64,000 bases of DNA from Pyricularia pennisetigena (taxonomy: Eukaryota > Ascomycota > Sordariomycetes > Magnaporthales > Pyriculariaceae): assembly GCF_004337985.1 (NCBI RefSeq), contig NC_043740.1, positions 4,339,030 through 4,403,029 of the forward strand, written 5' to 3'. The notes beneath the pieces are model-generated. The model ran no database searches. It was not told where the DNA came from and saw only the letters and a program-made list of their open reading frames with translations. Below are positions 60,540 through 64,000 of this stretch, in pieces. The first letter of the stretch is position 1; every line of letters starts with the position of its first letter. A program made the translations under genes and the position numbers.

Positions 60540-60900
60540 TAATATATACCCTATGCGGATTGTAAAATTAATGGTTTTGCGTTATTTATATTAAAATTTA
60601 TTTGTGAAAATTCCTTTCGTTTTTGCGATTTTCCCCATATAAGTTTTAACGGATTATAATCGTTATTAGTAAAATGCGAAATGGGTATTAATGGTGTTTA
60701 TGGGTGGACGTATAATATATTAAATAAAATCTACCTTATACGGATTATAAAGTAAATAATTTTGCAATATTTGGATTAAAATTTATATATAAAAGTTTTT
60801 GTCGCTTTTGCGATTTTTCACATATAAATTTTAACGGATTATAATCGTTATTGTTAAAATGCGAAATGGGTATCAATGGTGTTTTTGGGTTAATAATGGG
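60540..60900. repeat. Two tandem 185-bp subterminal repeats (copy B)
   Basis: Segments containing AACGGATTATAATCGTTATT and then GCGAAATGGGTAT recur with a 185-base period (GCGAAATGGG at 60676 and 60861). They lie between the RecQ-like gene and the right end. No clear counterpart in copy A, which may account for part of the size difference. Confidence 0.75.
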
Positions 60901-61117
60901 GATACCGCTATAAACGGATAAAAGGCGGGCTATATTTAACTTTTAATTAGCGTACCGGGTGCAAAAAATTTTGGATTAATGAAAAAGGCTTACCAATTCC
61001 TATTTTCAACGATATTTTCTTTTTTCGATATTTTGCGTGGTTGTGGAATAATAAGGGAGTGTCGGTCGCAAAAAGGACAAAAATACCGCCATAAACGGCG
61101 AAAATCGACAAATTATC

Positions 61118-62791
61118 TATTCTCAATGCTCAAACTAGACCCCCATGCTTCGCAGTGGGGACCGAACGCTCCATATACCTTTTAGCCACATGGTTTTTCG
61201 ACCAATTACATTGGCCGAAAAGCTCGCGCTCGTTTTAGTCTGAGGACATTTTGTCGCATTTCGCCGTTCACGGCGGTACCACCAACGATAATTTGTCGCA
61301 TTTCGCCGTTTATAACGGTATTATTAATAATATATTTAATATTACGATATCGCTTATAATTGTTTTATTAATATAAGGATATTTTGTGGTATTCTGCCGT
61401 TTATAGCGGGTATATACAATATATTCGCATTATAATGGTAAAAGAAAATAATGTACCCATAATGTGCAAATAAATATTCGTATAAAAACATAAATAAAAA
61501 TTATAAAAATATATAGTAAATTGCGTTAGATCTATTGGAGTTTGCTAACTATTTAACTGCCGGCCGCGTTTTTGTAACCACTGTATTTGAAAAGATATTA
61601 AAATATTAAGTAAAATGTGTAATTTTTCATTCTATTTAATTTTTATTTTAAATAATAGTACATAATATTAATTTTAATTTTAGTTACAGTATTTATAGCC
61701 TAGCAGACCTAATATTGCAAAATGCATGCAATTATCGATTTAAATAAAACTATTATTAACATTTATATATTAACTAACATTTTGTTAAAAACTTGAATAA
61801 TTTACGCAAATGTTGGTAAGATTGAAAGAAAGTTTGATTTAAGTATGATTTTATTAATTTTTCAAAGAATTTTATTCTATTCTTTTTTTCTAAATTTTAT
61901 TAAATTAAATAAAGCAATAAATATTATAATATTACAAATTTAGCATTTTTTTATATAAAAAAATAAAAAGGGCCGATATTGTAAATTAGGTCTTACGTTA
62001 ACGTTTATTTATAAATATTATCCACTTTTTCAAACTTTGGTTTTATTAATATTAAAATTGGTAAAAATATACAAGCATTTCGATTGTAAAATATATATAA
62101 AATTGGATATTTTTTACCTATCCGCATATTTAACGGTTTGTAGAATTAGATATACGTAGCAAAATGTAGCATTATATTAAATATATATATGTTACCCCCC
62201 ACGTGCAGAAATCGAAAAATTTGGCTGCAAAACAAAAATAATATAAAATTAATTAAATAAAGCAAAAAGATTTATAAAATACACATTTAACATTTTTTTT
62301 ATTAAAAGGTTTTTAAAGCCGATATTATAGGTAGGACAGAACCTGGACGTTTGTTCATATACGTAATCGAATCTTTAAAATTTTGGTTTTATTATCGTTA
62401 AAACTGGTAAAAATATAAACGAGTTTCGATTGTAAATTATATATAAAAAAGTATATATTTTACCTATCCGCTTATTTAACTGCTTATATAATCTGGTATA
62501 CACACCAAAATTCCCAGTAACGTTATATATATATATATATATGTATACCACCCTCCACGTGCAAAAAATATAAAATTTGGTCAAAAGTTAAAAATAATAT
62601 TAAAAAAAGTCGAAAATCGAAAAAAGAATCGAAAAAAAAGTACCACCATAAACGGATTAAGGGCAGGTGGTATCGAATTCGGCCATTATAAAAAGTAAAA
62701 AAATAAATCAAATCGCTGCTAATAGCAATACTAAACGCTATTTTCAACGATATTTTTCTTTTTTAATATTTTGCGTAATTGTGGAATAATA
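61118..62791 (+). mobile_element. Non-autonomous TIR transposon inside the right end of copy B
   Basis: It starts TATTCTCAATGCTCAA (a decayed left-type end) after CAAATTATC (61109-61117), the likely first half of a 9-bp duplication. It carries the terminal hairpins, the subterminal motifs and both internal modules. It is cut at 62791 by a copia element; its right end and second duplication are outside the window. Confidence 0.85.
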
Positions 62792-63450
62792 TGTGAACAT
62801 GGCTAGCGCAGGGCTTATTATATAAGCTACCCTGCATTATCTTATAACGGCTAGCACGGGCTAATTTTATTAGTCACCCTGCATCGAATAAATAAATAAA
62901 TAACAAATAAAACGTATACGCGTTCATACACACAAAGCTTTATATCTTACGTCTTTGTTCATAGTTTCAACAACAAAACAAATACGTCATATTTAATCTA
63001 GCTTAGTGGTATAATGCACGTACCATAATCTATATCATATATACGTTGAAATGCGTGGGTTCGAATCCCGTTGTGGTCGCAGATTTTCTGTGCATGCATA
63101 AGCACAATAGGCCGTTAGGCTCAATGGGCCGTTAGGCTCAATAGGTCGGCAGGTTAGTCACATAAATATGGCCAAATCATGTGACGTGACCCCGCATTCC
63201 GGACATCCGGATCGAAGATCTGCACCTACGGATTCGAACACGTAATTCATAATTTAGCCTTAGATTCATTATCTTTATAACCTTTATCGATTCAACGATT
63301 TAACGAATCGATTGTGCAACAACAATATATCATCTCTATTACCCGCTAGCAGACGGTTATTTGCCATTTTAACGTTCCATCAACCTTATACGTAATCCAC
63401 TTTTCCCCGCGTTCAAAATTAAGCTTATTCTATCTCGTAACCTCCTTACA
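62792..63450 (+). repeat. 5' LTR of the second copia element
   Basis: 659 bp, TGTGAACATGG to TTACA. It carries A and B boxes in the same positions and the doubled 18-bp segment. Confidence 0.95.
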
Positions 63451-63838
63451 GGTTATGAGCCCGGATTAGCTCATACCAACGAGATCGATACCGATACCAA
63501 TACCATCAAATCCATCGATTATTCTTCAGCCCTATCTCGGATCAACCCGAGCCTTATACCATTCGATAGCTTTATTTACGCTCTATCCAACGGTATAATT
63601 GCCGAAACCGGAATCGCACGCGCCGTCGAAAAAACCCGACCGTTATATTGCACCATCCTATACCTATTTATATACCTCAACAAACACTCGCCTATATCTT
63701 CACCGCTATTCGACCTATCGATACGAGACCTATACCATCCGAAAGCTCTTTTCAAGACCTATCCAACCGAATAACCCCTTCGACCCTAATCCCGACCGTT
63801 ACCGAAATACAATACAAATAAAAGACCCTTTATTTAAA

Positions 63839-64000
63839 ATGGCTACCTTCGATATAATGGTAAACCTTAAGGGCACCGAGAATTACGTGATTTGGGCTAT
63901 TCGTGCTCAAGCGGCCTTGGAAGTGAAGGGACTCGCATGTACCCTGGAGCAAAAGGAGGGAGTTATTATTAGCTTCGACGCTAATAATAATATGGAACCC
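63839..64000 (+). CDS. Copia Gag-Pol, N-terminal 54 codons (partial)
   Basis: ATG at 63839 begins MATFDIMVNLKGTENYVIWA. The frame is open and nearly identical to codons 1-54 of the 22792 frame, with no stop up to the window edge. Whether the rest is intact cannot be seen. Confidence 0.85.
   Translation, partial: MATFDIMVNLKGTENYVIWAIRAQAALEVKGLACTLEQKEGVIISFDANNNMEP

Larger units (their letters stand above)
39512..61117 (-). mobile_element. Giant TIR DNA transposon, copy B (inverted, right end outside window)
   Basis: It starts TAGTCTCAATGCTCAG at 39512 (left-type end) and carries the same gene order as copy A, inverted: DUF6589-like (forward), SNF2-like (reverse), RecQ-like (reverse). Removing the solo LTR (44342-44982) and the chromovirus (50837-58088) with their duplications leaves about 13.7 kb up to 61117, where another family member has inserted roughly 140-150 bases before the outer end. 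Having two copies with independent RIP damage allows the genes to be read. The pair forms a very large inverted repeat with copy A. Confidence 0.85.
62792..64000 (+). mobile_element. Copia retrotransposon, 5' part (runs off the window)
   Basis: Same family as 21745-29765: a 659-bp LTR, the initiator tRNA-Met-type primer site at 63451, a leader almost identical to 22404-22791, and the start of Gag. The five bases before it are TAATA. Confidence 0.95.

Overview
The window is a repeat-on-repeat, AT-rich block of a filamentous ascomycete (Pezizomycotina) genome. Almost everything is transposon. The decay has the signature of repeat-induced point mutation (RIP): CpA turned to TpA on either strand, CAG/CAA codons turned to TAG/TAA, and CpG largely kept. 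The only undamaged host-like gene I can support is a 135-residue small secreted protein at 9003-9410, the kind of effector candidate that plant-associated fungi keep in such compartments. The species cannot be fixed from the sequence.

Layout. 1-1653: decayed copia pol. 1654-2294: lone copia LTR. 3473-5424: a 1.95 kb non-autonomous TIR element with a perfect 9-bp target duplication. 5434-8815: repeat fragments and unassigned sequence. 8821-9410: TATA-like box and the secreted-protein gene. 10235-35576: a Fot1/pogo element (1.88 kb when emptied) split by copy A of a very large TIR element (10264-33712). Copy A is itself split by a full copia element (21745-29765, TSD TTTTA), which carries a non-autonomous TIR element in its last codons (27146-29003), and by a second non-autonomous element (31847-33687). 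35749-37585: a fold-back element and a copia RT/RNase H remnant. 37800-61117: a reversed non-autonomous element split by inverted copy B of the large element (39512-61117), which holds a solo copia LTR (44342-44982) and a complete chromovirus (50837-58088, TSD GCCCT). 61118-64000: another non-autonomous element, split by the start of another copia element.

The main discovery candidate is the large element. With insertions removed, copy A is about 13.6 kb and has 9-bp target duplications. It has short terminal inverted repeats (TAGTCTCAGNGCTCA) and three decayed genes that can be read by comparing the two copies: a RecQ-like helicase, a SNF2-like ATPase in the same direction, and a convergent gene of about 960 codons resembling DUF6589 proteins, which I infer to be the transposase. 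The 1.85 kb elements share both of its ends and look like its non-autonomous derivatives. The left end can fold into a cloverleaf of about 116 nt. The spacers and likely introns of the large element are studded with a palindrome near TTGTAACAATTGTTACAA. Members of the family repeatedly inserted into each other's ends.

The copia family is the least damaged. Its pol frame has only four stops, each explicable as RIP. Its LTR carries perfect RNA polymerase III A and B boxes, and its primer site matches the anticodon arm of initiator tRNA-Met, as in half-tRNA-primed copia elements. Gene boundaries in the RIP-shredded copies are estimates from translated similarity read by eye.
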